A stretch of 49,773 nucleotides of DNA from an uncultured Eubacteriales bacterium (GCA_958352815.1 CATWQA010000011.1:1-49773), one strand, 5' to 3'. Shown: positions 16,190-24,603, counted from the stretch's first letter. The notes: a model not told the origin generated them from the sequence alone. Numbers and translations: made by a program.

Positions 16190-16836
16190 TGGCGCTTTAC
16201 GATGTGGGTAGAGTTATTGTAGGCGGCTTTTTCAGGCTGTTTTTCAGAGTTAAGATAACGGGCAGGGAAAATATTCCCGACGTAAACAAAAGGTTTGTTA
16301 TCTGCGCGAACCACAAGAGCAATCTTGACCCTCCCATGGTGGGCTGGGCAATGCCCTTTGAGATTGGGTACATGGCAAAGGAGGAGCTGTTTCATAACAA
16401 GCTGTTCGGCGCCCTTATTACCAAGCTGGGTGCGTTCCCGATAAAGAGAGGCAAGTCGGACGTTAGTGCGCTGAGAACGGCTATTTCTCTGGTTAAGGAT
16501 GGAAAGCATATTGTGGTTTTCCCTGAGGGCGGACGTTCTCATAACGACCGCCTGCGCAAGGGCAAAATGGGCGCCGCCATGGTTGCGGTAAAGGCGAAAG
16601 CCGACATTTTGCCTGTGGGAATTGAGGGCGGCTATAAGCCCTTTGGCAGGATTAATGTCAATATCGGAAAGCCTATCGATTTGAGCAAGTATCATGATAA
16701 AAAGCTTGAGTCGGGAGAGCTCCAGGATATAACCGACAGACTTCTTATGCCCGCTATTTCAGAGCTGTCACATATTCCCATGAACAAGCAGCAGAGCATA
16801 GGAGGTTCGGAGGATAATGGACATAACAATAGCTGA
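16189..16836 (+). CDS. plsC: 1-acyl-sn-glycerol-3-phosphate acyltransferase
   Basis: 215 residues. NHKSNLDPP is the HX4D active-site motif and FPEGGRSHN the acceptor-binding motif. A hydrophobic N-terminal segment suggests membrane association. It makes phosphatidic acid from lysophosphatidic acid. It overlaps cmk by one base and the ispH-rpsA gene by 20 bases, consistent with a tightly coupled operon. Confidence 0.94.
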   Translation: MALYDVGRVIVGGFFRLFFRVKITGRENIPDVNKRFVICANHKSNLDPPMVGWAMPFEIGYMAKEELFHNKLFGALITKLGAFPIKRGKSDVSALRTAISLVKDGKHIVVFPEGGRSHNDRLRKGKMGAAMVAVKAKADILPVGIEGGYKPFGRINVNIGKPIDLSKYHDKKLESGELQDITDRLLMPAISELSHIPMNKQQSIGGSEDNGHNNS

Positions 16837-19150
16837 TAGAGCAGGGTTTTGCTTCGGCGTTGACAGGGCTGTTAAGATTGCCTGCGACTCGGTGCCCGGA
16901 GAGGACGGCAGACAGGTATATACTTACGGCATGCTTATTCACAACAAGGACGTAACCGATAAGCTGGAGAGGGAGGGAATAAAAACCGCCCTTGAAATTG
17001 ATGATATTTCTCCAGGAGCCAAGGCCATAATTCGCGCCCACGGTGTTCCTAAGTCAAACGTGGAAAGGTTTCGGGAAAGGGATATTGAGATTATTGACGC
17101 CACTTGCCCCTTTGTGAAAAAGATACACAGCATTGTGGAAACCGAGTATTTTGACAATAACAGAACAATTGTCATAGTGGGGGACAAGACCCATCCTGAG
17201 GTCATCGGCATAAACGGCTGGTGCGGCAACACGGCGATTGTTGTGGGCGATGAAAACGATATAGACGAAATTTTATCAAAACCGAGTGATATTCCTATAT
17301 CTGTCGTAGCTCAAACCACAATCAGAAAAAATTTATTTAAAAAAATTGAAAAAATTTTAAAAAAACATTTTACAAATGCCAAATTTTTTGATACAATATG
17401 TAGTGCGACCACCGAGCGTCAGAAATCAGCGGCGGAGCTTGCCGCAGAGGTTGACGTAATGATTGTGGTCGGCGGGGCTCACAGCTCGAATACCAAGAAG
17501 CTCTATGAGGTGTGCCGTGAGCTGTGCGAAAACACTTTCCTCGTGGAGAACAGCGGGGAGATTAAAAACAGTAAAATAATAAATGAATTAATAAATATAA
17601 AAAACAAAAATTTGAAAGTCGGTATTACTGCCGGAGCGTCAACGCCCGAGTCAGTAATCAAGGAGGTCTATTTAACCATGGCGGAAAATGAAATGAATTT
17701 TGCAGAGGCTTTGGAAGAAACTTTGAAGCCTTTGAAATCAGGCGAGGTTGTTAAGGGAGTTGTTATCGGAATTACTCCCACAGAGGTGCAGGTTGACATC
17801 GGCAGCAAGTATGACGGTGTTATTCCTTTTGACGAGCTGACCAACGATCCCAATGCGGATATTAATGAGTTGGTTAAGATCGGCGAAGAGGTTGACGTGT
17901 ATATTGTTCACGTCAGCGACAGAGACGGTGTTGTTACACTCTCAAAGAAGAAGATTGACGCCGTAAAAGGCATGGAAGAATTGCAGAAGGCGTTTGAAAA
18001 TAATGAAGTTCTTACCGGTCGTGTTGTTGAGCTTGTAAAGGGCGGAGTTGTTACTATTGCAAACGGCGTTCGCGTGTTTATTCCCGCGTCCGAGTGCGCT
18101 CTTAACTACCTGTCCGACCTGGGCGTTCTGCTTAATACTGAGCAGAAGTTCAGAATTATCAAGATGGACACAGACAGAAGAGGCAGACAGAGAGTTGTGG
18201 GCTCTATCAAGAACGTTGCAAAGGAAGAGGCGGACAAGGCTTCCGAGGCGTTCTGGGCAACAGCTGAGGAGGGCAAGCAGTATACAGGTGTTGTTAAGTC
18301 CTTAACATCCTTCGGTGCGTTTGTTGACCTGGGCGGTGTTGACGGTCTTATCCATATTTCAGAGCTTTCACCCATCCGTATTTCTCACCCCTCTGAGGTT
18401 GTTAAGGTTGGCGACGAGATTGACGTATATATTAAGGAGCTTGATAAGTCCAAGAACAGAATTTCTCTGGTTAAGGAGCTCAAGGAGCAGAAGGCTGCCG
18501 AGTTCTGGGCAAACGCTGAGATTGGTAAGAAGTACACAGGTATAGTTAAGTCAATCACTCCCTTTGGCGCATTTGTCGACATCGGCGGCGTTGACGGCTT
18601 GGTTCATATTTCAGAGCTGTCCTGGAACAGAATTAAGCACCCGTCCGAGGTTGTTTCGGTAGGACAGGAGCTTGAGGTTTACATTAAGGATCTTGACAAG
18701 GATAAGGGCAAGGTTTCTCTGGGCTATAAGAAGGAGGAGGACAGCCCCTGGGTTAAGGCGGTTGCAAACCTGCATGAGGGCGACAAGATTAAGGCTAAAA
18801 TCGTTAGAATTTTGCCCTTCGGCGCATTTGCCGAGGTTGCAGAGTATGTTGACGGTCTCATTCACATTTCTCAGATTTCGAATGAGAGAATTAACAAGCC
18901 TTCAGACGTGCTTGCAATCGGTGATGAGGTTGACTGCCAGATTGTTGAGATTAATAACGAGACAAAGCAGATCGGTCTTTCAATGAAGGCTCTTATGAAG
19001 GACGAGGCTCCGGCTGCCGTTGCAGAGGAGAAAGAGGAAGCTCTCCCCAATTCATACATTGAGGAAGCTAGTTTCACTCTGGGCGATATTTTGGACTCGG
19101 CTGAGGTCGGCGAGGATGCTGCAAAAGCAGAGGAAGAGCCTGAAGCATAG
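16817..19150 (+). CDS. ispH: Fusion of 4-hydroxy-3-methylbut-2-enyl diphosphate reductase (IspH) and S1-domain ribosomal protein
   Basis: 777 residues. Residues 1 to about 285 are IspH, with the three iron-sulfur ligands C12 (AGFCFGVDRAV), C97 (IDATCPFVKK) and C195 (DTICSATTERQ); it makes IPP and DMAPP in the MEP pathway. About 300-725 holds five S1 RNA-binding repeats, the third and fourth nearly alike (GAFVDLGGVDGLIHISELS, GAFVDIGGVDGLVHISELS). An acidic tail ends the protein. This fusion is known in Clostridia. At the domain junction an AGGAGGT (17661-17667) precedes an in-frame ATG at 17678, so a free S1 protein could also be made. Two AT-rich patches in the IspH part (17330-17400, 17570-17620) do not disturb the frame. 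Confidence 0.95.
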   Translation: MDITIADRAGFCFGVDRAVKIACDSVPGEDGRQVYTYGMLIHNKDVTDKLEREGIKTALEIDDISPGAKAIIRAHGVPKSNVERFRERDIEIIDATCPFVKKIHSIVETEYFDNNRTIVIVGDKTHPEVIGINGWCGNTAIVVGDENDIDEILSKPSDIPISVVAQTTIRKNLFKKIEKILKKHFTNAKFFDTICSATTERQKSAAELAAEVDVMIVVGGAHSSNTKKLYEVCRELCENTFLVENSGEIKNSKIINELINIKNKNLKVGITAGASTPESVIKEVYLTMAENEMNFAEALEETLKPLKSGEVVKGVVIGITPTEVQVDIGSKYDGVIPFDELTNDPNADINELVKIGEEVDVYIVHVSDRDGVVTLSKKKIDAVKGMEELQKAFENNEVLTGRVVELVKGGVVTIANGVRVFIPASECALNYLSDLGVLLNTEQKFRIIKMDTDRRGRQRVVGSIKNVAKEEADKASEAFWATAEEGKQYTGVVKSLTSFGAFVDLGGVDGLIHISELSPIRISHPSEVVKVGDEIDVYIKELDKSKNRISLVKELKEQKAAEFWANAEIGKKYTGIVKSITPFGAFVDIGGVDGLVHISELSWNRIKHPSEVVSVGQELEVYIKDLDKDKGKVSLGYKKEEDSPWVKAVANLHEGDKIKAKIVRILPFGAFAEVAEYVDGLIHISQISNERINKPSDVLAIGDEVDCQIVEINNETKQIGLSMKALMKDEAPAAVAEEKEEALPNSYIEEASFTLGDILDSAEVGEDAAKAEEEPEA
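17661..17680 (+). promoter_or_regulatory. Internal ribosome binding site and start at the IspH/S1 junction
   Basis: AAGGAGGT (17660-17667) is followed after ten bases by ATG (17678-17680) in the same frame as the fusion. Starting here would give a protein of 490 residues containing only the S1 repeats. The codons preserved across it, IKEVYLTMAE, would not by themselves require a perfect anti-ribosomal sequence. Confidence 0.5.
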
Positions 19151-19172
19151 GCATAATTTGATTATTCGGTTG

Positions 19173-19206
19173 AGGGCGGACAGGTTTTGTCTGCCCTTGA
19201 TTTTTG
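19173..19206 (+). terminator. Rho-independent terminator after ispH-rpsA
   Basis: AGGGCGGACA pairs with TGTCTGCCCT around a short T-rich loop (one G-T pair), followed by TGATTTTTGG. It separates the S1 gene from murD. Confidence 0.75.
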
Positions 19207-19219
19207 GTGATTTGCGTCT

Positions 19220-19267
19220 TATCCGCCCACGGTAAGAGCGCGTAGCCATTACTTGTGGGCAGAAAGG
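19220..19267 (+). promoter_or_regulatory. 48-nt structured leader element, copy B, ahead of murD
   Basis: Same 12-base start TATCCGCCCACG, 22 variable bases and same 14-base end TGTGGGCAGAAAGG as the copy at 14169-14216. The GCCCAC/GTGGGC stem is kept. Inside the variable part GGTAA can pair with TTACT here, while copy A can pair GTT with AAC, so inner pairing may be kept with different bases. It follows a terminator, so it lies at the start of the murD transcript. Confidence 0.6.
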
Positions 19268-19281
19268 CTTCGGAAATAAAA

Positions 19282-20670
19282 ATGGATAAGGTCAGGGAAT
19301 TTAATCAAAAGATAAAGGGAGTAAAGGCTGCGGTTATAGGCATAGGCGTCAGCAACGTTCCCCTGATACGGTTTCTGACAGAGAGAGGCGCAAGGGTCGT
19401 GGCTCATGACAAGCGTACCGCCGAGCAACTGGGAGATACCTATAAGGAGCTGTCAGGGCTGGGCGTGGAGTTCGTTCTGGGGGACGGCTACCTTGATAAA
19501 ATCGATGAGGACGTTAAGATTGTTTTCAAAACCCCGGGCGTCAGATACGATGTGCCCGCTATAAAAGCCGCTGTGGATAAGGGCGCGGAGCTCTCCTCGG
19601 AGATGGAGTTGTTCTTTGAGCTCTGCCCCGCTGAAATAATCGCGGTCACAGGCAGCGACGGAAAGACCACAACAACCAGCTTGATTAACGATATGCTCAC
19701 CCGAGGCGGCTATAAGTGCTACCTGGGCGGAAACATCGGCACGCCTCTTATTTATCAAGTTGAGGAGATAAAGGCGGAGGATAAGGTTGTGGTTGAGCTG
19801 TCCAGCTTCCAGCTGCACACCATGAAAAAAAGCCCCCATATTGCCGTTGTTACCAACGTAACTCCAAACCACCTGGATTGGCATAAGGATTTTCAGGAGT
19901 ATGTTGACGCGAAAAAGGCGGTTTTCGCAAACCAGAAGGAGGGCGACAGAGCGGTCTTTAATTACGATAACGAAATTACAAAGGGCTTTTACAATGAAAC
20001 TCCAAACGGCGTATATTTCAGCCGTACCAACAAAATTGATAACGGGTATGGCTTAAACGGGGATATGATTGCCCTTTTTGAGGGCGGAAAGGTTAAGAGA
20101 GATATTCTTAACGTAAACGACATTTATATTCCCGGGGTTCATAATATAGAGAACTACATGGCAGCAATTGCCGCTGTGGACGGGCTTGTGTCCGATGAGG
20201 TTATAAGAGCCACGGCAAAGGGCTTTGTGGGCGTTCCCCACAGAATTGAGTTCGTCCGTGAGCTTGACGGAGTTAAGTATTATAACGACTCTATTGCCAG
20301 CTCCCCTGCAAGGACAACGGCAGGTCTCAATTCTTTTGATAAAAAGGTAATCCTTATTGCAGGGGGCTATGATAAAAAGATACCCTTTGACGACTTCGGA
20401 ACCGTTGTGAACGATAAGGTTAAGAAGCTGGTGCTCTGCGGCTTTACGGCGGATAAAATCGAGGCTGCGGTTAAAAACGCGGATAACTATAACGCGGAAG
20501 CCCTGCCCATATACAAGCTGACCGACTTTAAGGAGGCAGTGGAAAAGGCGAGAGCCGTTGCCGAGAGGGGCGATGTAGTAATCCTGTCCCCTGCCTGCGC
20601 AAGCTTTGACCTGTTCAAAAACTTTGAGGAGAGGGGCAACACATTTAAGGATATAGTCAATATGTTTTAA
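19282..20670 (+). CDS. murD: UDP-N-acetylmuramoyl-L-alanine:D-glutamate ligase
   Basis: 462 residues from ATG at 19282; a GTG at 19255 would lie inside the structured leader and adds nine non-homologous residues. GIGVSNVPLIRFL is the N-terminal nucleotide-like fold, VTGSDGKTTTTSLI the ATP loop, NVTPNHLDWH a central motif and YNDSIASSPARTTAGL the conserved C-terminal region. It adds D-glutamate to UDP-MurNAc-L-Ala in the cytosol. The ribosome binding site immediately before ATG is weak (CGGA), which makes control through the leader element more plausible. Confidence 0.95.
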   Translation: MDKVREFNQKIKGVKAAVIGIGVSNVPLIRFLTERGARVVAHDKRTAEQLGDTYKELSGLGVEFVLGDGYLDKIDEDVKIVFKTPGVRYDVPAIKAAVDKGAELSSEMELFFELCPAEIIAVTGSDGKTTTTSLINDMLTRGGYKCYLGGNIGTPLIYQVEEIKAEDKVVVELSSFQLHTMKKSPHIAVVTNVTPNHLDWHKDFQEYVDAKKAVFANQKEGDRAVFNYDNEITKGFYNETPNGVYFSRTNKIDNGYGLNGDMIALFEGGKVKRDILNVNDIYIPGVHNIENYMAAIAAVDGLVSDEVIRATAKGFVGVPHRIEFVRELDGVKYYNDSIASSPARTTAGLNSFDKKVILIAGGYDKKIPFDDFGTVVNDKVKKLVLCGFTADKIEAAVKNADNYNAEALPIYKLTDFKEAVEKARAVAERGDVVILSPACASFDLFKNFEERGNTFKDIVNMF

Positions 20671-20676
20671 GATAAT

Positions 20677-20711
20677 AAAACACCATGCTCTCAAAGGGCA
20701 TGGTGTTTTTG
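20677..20711 (+). terminator. Rho-independent terminator after murD
   Basis: CACCATGC (20681-20688) and GCATGGTG (20698-20705) form a perfect stem extended by A-T pairs, followed by a T run. Little doubt. Confidence 0.9.
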
Positions 20712-20732
20712 TATAACAGTTAGGGGCGTCGG

Positions 20733-20795
20733 ACAAAGACGGCATTCCGGCAGAACGAATACGCACTTTCATAAAAGCCGTCCTGCCGTCTTTGT
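20733..20795. repeat. Perfect 12-bp inverted repeat with a 39-base loop
   Basis: ACAAAGACGGCA (20733-20744) is the exact reverse complement of TGCCGTCTTTGT (20784-20795). It lies between murD and the convergent lipoprotein gene and is separate from the murD terminator. The loop also contains CCGGCAG and GCCGTCCTGC. A small RNA or backup terminator are possible; nothing decides between them. Confidence 0.5.
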
Positions 20796-20876
20796 TTATA
20801 GGTCAGAAAATACAAACCTGATCTATATTAGATGAGACGACAAAATTCTGTAAAAGTTCCCGATTTTGCGAAATTT

Positions 20877-21677
20877 TTAATCGTCGATTGAAAGGTACAC
20901 CTCAACCGTGTCAAAATCCTCGTAGCATACAGCGGAAACAGACTCGTTGGAGGAAGCCGCAAGGTCGGGGAGCTTTTCCGAATCAAAGCCCACAAAGTCG
21001 TTGCCCTTAAAGAACAGAGCCAGGTATTTCAAATCCTTAGCCGCGTTGCTGCTGCTGTTGGTAACGGCAATGTTGGCGCCGCCCTGGGCTTTGGATGATT
21101 TGGCTGAAACTGAGCCCAGCGGATTTATTTTTTCGTCGTACTCTTCATAGGTAACGGTACGGACTATTGTCTCGGTGTCCTTGTCAACAGCAAAACTTGC
21201 AAAAGAGGTCTTACCCTTGGGAATGCCCTCAACAATTTCCTCGCTGTCCTCAAGCTCCTTACCGTCTTTATCCTTGCAAACAATCTTAATTTTAGCCGTC
21301 ACGTCAAAATCGGACTTATTGCTGAATACAAAGAATGAAAACTTATTCCCGTCGTTATCGATAAAATCGTGTTCCTCAACATTAATGTCGTCGCTGATTT
21401 TATCCGCGTCAAAATCGGCGTCATTTTTGTCGGGACTTTCCTTTGATGAAGTCGTCGCATTCGGCGAAGATGTTTCCTTTGGTGAGGACGTTGCTCTTGA
21501 TTGGTTTTCGGATGCGGAGGAAGAACCCTCGTTTTCCAGCTGCTGCTCAAGGCTTGCAACGCGCTTTTCCAGCTTTTTAAAGTCCGCCTCGGAAACGCAG
21601 GCGGTTAGAGAAATCACCGCCATACTTGCCGCCAGAGCTCCGCAAAATAATTTCTTTGAAAATTTCTTAAACTCCAT
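20877..21677 (-). CDS. Surface lipoprotein, unknown function
   Basis: 266 residues from ATG at 21677, chosen for GAGGAG upstream; a longer reading to 21707 overlaps the nitroreductase stop. Signal peptide with lipobox SLTAC puts the lipidated cysteine at about residue 27. FKKLEKRVASLEQQLE is a short coiled coil, followed by a Ser/Thr/Lys-rich linker and a domain of about 170 residues with beta-rich character resembling FxLYD/DUF-type extracellular domains found in Clostridial lipoproteins (not certain). It would be lipidated by Lgt (25328-26191). It follows the nitroreductase gene by 20 bases and is probably co-transcribed. Confidence 0.75.
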   Translation of the reverse strand: MEFKKFSKKLFCGALAASMAVISLTACVSEADFKKLEKRVASLEQQLENEGSSSASENQSRATSSPKETSSPNATTSSKESPDKNDADFDADKISDDINVEEHDFIDNDGNKFSFFVFSNKSDFDVTAKIKIVCKDKDGKELEDSEEIVEGIPKGKTSFASFAVDKDTETIVRTVTYEEYDEKINPLGSVSAKSSKAQGGANIAVTNSSSNAAKDLKYLALFFKGNDFVGFDSEKLPDLAASSNESVSAVCYEDFDTVEVYLSIDD

Positions 21678-21697
21678 AACACGCTCTCCTCTGACGA

Positions 21698-22219
21698 TTA
21701 ATCCCAAATAATATAATCATTTTTGCGTGGCTTTGCCGCAGGCATATCGCAATTTCTGTACCCTAAAATACAGTTGCCGATACCAACATAGTTTTCGTCA
21801 AGTCCCCATTCCTTCATCATTTCAATTCCCGCCGGGGTTTTAAAGCTTTCGGTCGCCCTGTTAATCCAGCATGAGTCAACTCCCAGAGAGAATGCGGCGT
21901 TCATCAGGTTTCCCATAACAAGGCTTCCGTCCTGAAAGGCGTTATTGGGAGAGACAGCCGTGTCTGCAAAGACTATTACAAGAGTCTTTGCTCCGTAAAA
22001 GGGATGTTCGTTTGCTGTAAACTGTGCATTAAGGCGTTCAATCTCGTCAATCTTTTTCTCATCGGTGACAACCACCATAACCGGTGACTGTTTTCCCATT
22101 GCCGTGGGGGCGTATGTGCCTGCTTCAAGGATTTGGTCAAGCTTTTCCTTTTCAACGGGAATAGGCTTGAAATCACGAATACTGCGCCTTTCTATCAAGG
22201 TCTTAATTGTTTCGTTCAT
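21698..22219 (-). CDS. Nitroreductase family flavoprotein
   Basis: 173 residues, the small type. RRSIRDFKPIPVEKEKLDQI is the FMN phosphate-binding start and GKQSPVMVVV, SLVMGNLMNAAFSLG and GNCILGYRN follow in family order. It likely reduces nitro compounds or quinones with NAD(P)H and bound FMN; the natural substrate is unknown. AAAGGAG is the ribosome binding site. First gene of a two-gene leftward unit with the lipoprotein. Confidence 0.9.
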   Translation of the reverse strand: MNETIKTLIERRSIRDFKPIPVEKEKLDQILEAGTYAPTAMGKQSPVMVVVTDEKKIDEIERLNAQFTANEHPFYGAKTLVIVFADTAVSPNNAFQDGSLVMGNLMNAAFSLGVDSCWINRATESFKTPAGIEMMKEWGLDENYVGIGNCILGYRNCDMPAAKPRKNDYIIWD

Positions 22220-22255
22220 AAAAGTTATCTCCTTTCGGTTCCGAATATTAATTCA

Positions 22256-22284
22256 AGTATAACATATAATAAAAGTTATTTCAA
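22256..22284 (-). promoter_or_regulatory. Promoter of the nitroreductase-lipoprotein unit
   Basis: Minus-strand TTGAAA (plus 22279-22284), 17 bases, TATACT (plus 22256-22261), about 37 bases before the start codon. Confidence 0.7.
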
Positions 22285-22298
22285 GCCAATAATTTTAT

Positions 22299-23738
22299 TT
22301 AAAATCTAAAATCCCTTGCGCCTTCCTCAATCTTTTTCAGGTATTCGCAGGTGGTGTTATAAACCTTTTGATTGGGGATTTTTTTGAGCTCCCGCTCAAT
22401 CAGCAGCTCTCCGTTTCTCTTTGTCTCCTCTGAGGCATAGTCCTCTAAGTATTCTTTCAGGGTTATAATTGCGTTGGGTTGGCAGCAATTCTGGATTGCG
22501 CCTGACTTTGCCAGGGGCATAAACCTGTCGCCCGTTCTGCCCTCGCGGTAACAGGCGGTGCAGAAGCTGGGGATATAGCCCAGCTCCTCAAGCCAGTTTA
22601 TAACCTGGTCGAGAGTTCTGGTGTCGCTTCTGTCAAACTGGGCGGTGTTTTCCTCCTCGGGCTCCGGCTCAACATATCCGCCGACGCTGGTGCTTGAACC
22701 TCCGCTTATCTGGGATATGCCCAGCTCCAGAGCCTTTTTGCGGCTCTTTGCGCTCTCTCTTGTTGAGATAATCATTCCCGTGTAGGGAACGGCAATGCGT
22801 ATAATAGATATAATCTTAAAGAATATCTCATCGGAGATAGCGTTTGAAAAGTCGTTTACGTCAATGTCATCGGCGGGGCAAATCCTGGGCACGCTGATTG
22901 TGTGGGGACCAACCCCGAATGCAGCTTCAAGATGCTCTGCGTGCATGAGCAGCCCGACTAAGTCGTAGCGATACAAATTCAAGCCGAAAAGAACGCCGCA
23001 GCCCACATCGTCAATTCCTCCCTGCATTGCTCTGTCCATCGCCTCGGTGTGGTAGGCGTAATCATGCTTGGGTCCCTTTGGGTGCAGGTTCAGATAGTTC
23101 TCCTTGTTATAGGTTTCCTGGAACAAGATGTATGTGCCTATTCCCGCGTCCTTAAGGCGTTTATAGTTTTCAACGGTGGTCGCCGCAATATTAACGTTTA
23201 CGCGGCGGATTGCTCCGTTCTTGTGCTTGATGCTGTATATGGTGTCGATACATTCAAGGATATATTCAATGGGGTTGTTCACAGGGTCCTCACCCGCCTC
23301 CAAAGCCAGACGCTTGTGCCCCATATCTTGGAGAGCGATTGTCTCCGCTCTAACCTCGTCTTGAGTCAGCTTCTTGCGGCAGATATGCTTGTTTTTCACG
23401 TGGTACGGACAGTATACGCAGCTGTTTACGCAGTAGTTGGAGAGGTACAGGGGCGCAAAAAGCACAATTCTGTTGCCGTAAATGCTCTGTTTTATCTCCC
23501 GTGCAAGGCTGAAGATTTCCTCGTTTAAATCCTCAAGCTCGCAGTCCAGCAGCACTGCCGCTTCTCTGTGAGACAAGCCCTTTTTCTCCTTTGCCTTTTT
23601 GAGAATTGACTCAATCAGCTCACGGTTATTTTTGTTCTCCTTGGCGTATTCAAGGGTTTCCTTGATTTCTCCGTCATTAATAAACTCCTCCGCCTTGGGA
23701 GAGTTTACGTCGTATTTATAGTTTTCTGAATTTGACAT
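22299..23738 (-). CDS. hydG: [FeFe]-hydrogenase H-cluster radical SAM maturase HydG
   Basis: 479 residues. The radical SAM cluster ligands are C103, C107 and C110 in YCVNSCVYCPY. HydG's extra C-terminal cluster is visible as CTACYREGRTGD followed after a gap by QNCCQPN. GGVDDVGCG-type and SGGSSTSVGGY segments match HydG/ThiH. It cleaves tyrosine to give the CO and CN ligands of the hydrogenase H-cluster. It starts 24 bases after the TM1266-like gene. HydE, HydF and the hydrogenase itself are not in the window, so they must be elsewhere if the pathway is complete. Confidence 0.93.
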   Translation of the reverse strand: MSNSENYKYDVNSPKAEEFINDGEIKETLEYAKENKNNRELIESILKKAKEKKGLSHREAAVLLDCELEDLNEEIFSLAREIKQSIYGNRIVLFAPLYLSNYCVNSCVYCPYHVKNKHICRKKLTQDEVRAETIALQDMGHKRLALEAGEDPVNNPIEYILECIDTIYSIKHKNGAIRRVNVNIAATTVENYKRLKDAGIGTYILFQETYNKENYLNLHPKGPKHDYAYHTEAMDRAMQGGIDDVGCGVLFGLNLYRYDLVGLLMHAEHLEAAFGVGPHTISVPRICPADDIDVNDFSNAISDEIFFKIISIIRIAVPYTGMIISTRESAKSRKKALELGISQISGGSSTSVGGYVEPEPEEENTAQFDRSDTRTLDQVINWLEELGYIPSFCTACYREGRTGDRFMPLAKSGAIQNCCQPNAIITLKEYLEDYASEETKRNGELLIERELKKIPNQKVYNTTCEYLKKIEEGARDFRF

Positions 23739-23762
23739 ATGTATCTTCCTTTCTGAAATTAT

Positions 23763-24011
23763 TTACACCTTGGTGTACTGAACCTTAACCGACACATCCT
23801 CAATCATTCCCAGCTTCCCCGACAGTGAGGAAATAACGTTGTTGGGCGCGTCTATAACAACGCTGATTATGCCTATGCCTCGGTTTTTATAGGGTATACC
23901 CATTCTGCCTATAACGTATCGGTTAAACTCGTGTATAATGTCGTTGATTTTATCGCTGTTTTCCAGGTTCTCAACAATAATACCGATTAGGGCAATACGG
24001 TTTTCTTCCAT
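23763..24011 (-). CDS. TM1266-like ACT-domain protein, iron-only hydrogenase system regulator
   Basis: 82 residues. RIALIGIIVENLENSDKIN and GIPYKNRGIGIISVVIDAP match the small ferredoxin-like/ACT proteins that accompany HydG, HydE and HydF in anaerobes and are annotated as putative hydrogenase system regulators. No DNA-binding motif is visible, so 'regulator' should be taken loosely. AGGAAG precedes the ATG. It is the first gene of the hydG unit. Confidence 0.82.
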   Translation of the reverse strand: MEENRIALIGIIVENLENSDKINDIIHEFNRYVIGRMGIPYKNRGIGIISVVIDAPNNVISSLSGKLGMIEDVSVKVQYTKV

Positions 24012-24174
24012 TTGATTTTCACTTCCTGTCTGTTTAGTGTATTAAAAAAGTCCCTCCGCAAAGCGAAAGGACTGAATGCACAACTCAAAAAAGCAAAACG
24101 GTATAGCACCGCTGTGCTCTGCTTGTATAAATTCCGTCTTTTCGCTCGGAATGGAGATCCTCGCGGTCAGAGCG

Positions 24175-24291
24175 TCGGGACGGACTTCGCTTTGTTCCGA
24201 TTTTTGTTTACACAAAAATCAGTCACCCACTACGTCGTCCCTCCTTTTCCAAAAAAACTTCGATTTTTTTGGAGTGTGCGCCTGCGGCGCA
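24175..24291 (+). repeat. 117-bp direct repeat, first copy
   Basis: Runs from TCGGGACGGACTTCGCT to the GCGCCTGCGGCGCA palindrome and is nearly identical to 24423-24540; one A/T change and a one-base insertion in the hairpin loop are the main differences I see. The 131-base gap holds other modules. Confidence 0.85.
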
Positions 24292-24422
24292 TTTTGTTTT
24301 GTAAAGTTCGCTTTGCTTCGACGTCCTTTTTAAAGAACGTCTCCGCCTGCTCCCTTGCTTCTCCTCTTTCGTGAAAAATCTGATGATTTTTCACGAGTGA
24401 TTTTAGCCGGTCAGGTTAGTCA

Positions 24423-24540
24423 TCGGGACGGACTTCGCTATGTTCCGATTTTTGTTTACACAAAAATCAGTCACCCACTACGTCGTCCCTCCTTTTCCAA
24501 AAAAATCCTCGATTTTTTTGGAGTGTGCGCCTGCGGCGCA
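24423..24540 (+). repeat. 118-bp direct repeat, second copy
   Basis: Second copy of the unit at 24175-24291. The run TTCCGATTTTTGTTTACACA and the segment CACCCACTACGTCGTCCC are identical in both. Confidence 0.85.
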
Positions 24541-24549
24541 ACGTCGCAA

Positions 24550-24603
24550 TATGCCCTTATTGCGCTCCTTGCCTATTCGGCAAGTCTGCGCTTTTACGGG
24601 CAT
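24550..24603 (+). repeat. Nested hairpin module with a compensatory change relative to 230-286
   Basis: ATGCCC (24551-24556) pairs with GGGCAT (24598-24603) around an inner CTTGCC/GGCAAG hairpin with loop TATTC. The reverse complement of 230-286 has the same layout with ATGTCC/GGACAT, a C-G to T-A exchange that keeps the pair. Confidence 0.6.

Noticed and set aside
17330..17620. AT-rich patches inside the IspH part considered as an insertion
   Set aside because: The frame is continuous and the third cluster cysteine (DTICSATTERQ) lies within, so this is only local codon preference.
24175..24540. Direct repeats considered as a CRISPR array
   Set aside because: Only two copies, 117 bp long, with internal hairpins and a 131-base gap; no cas genes in the window.
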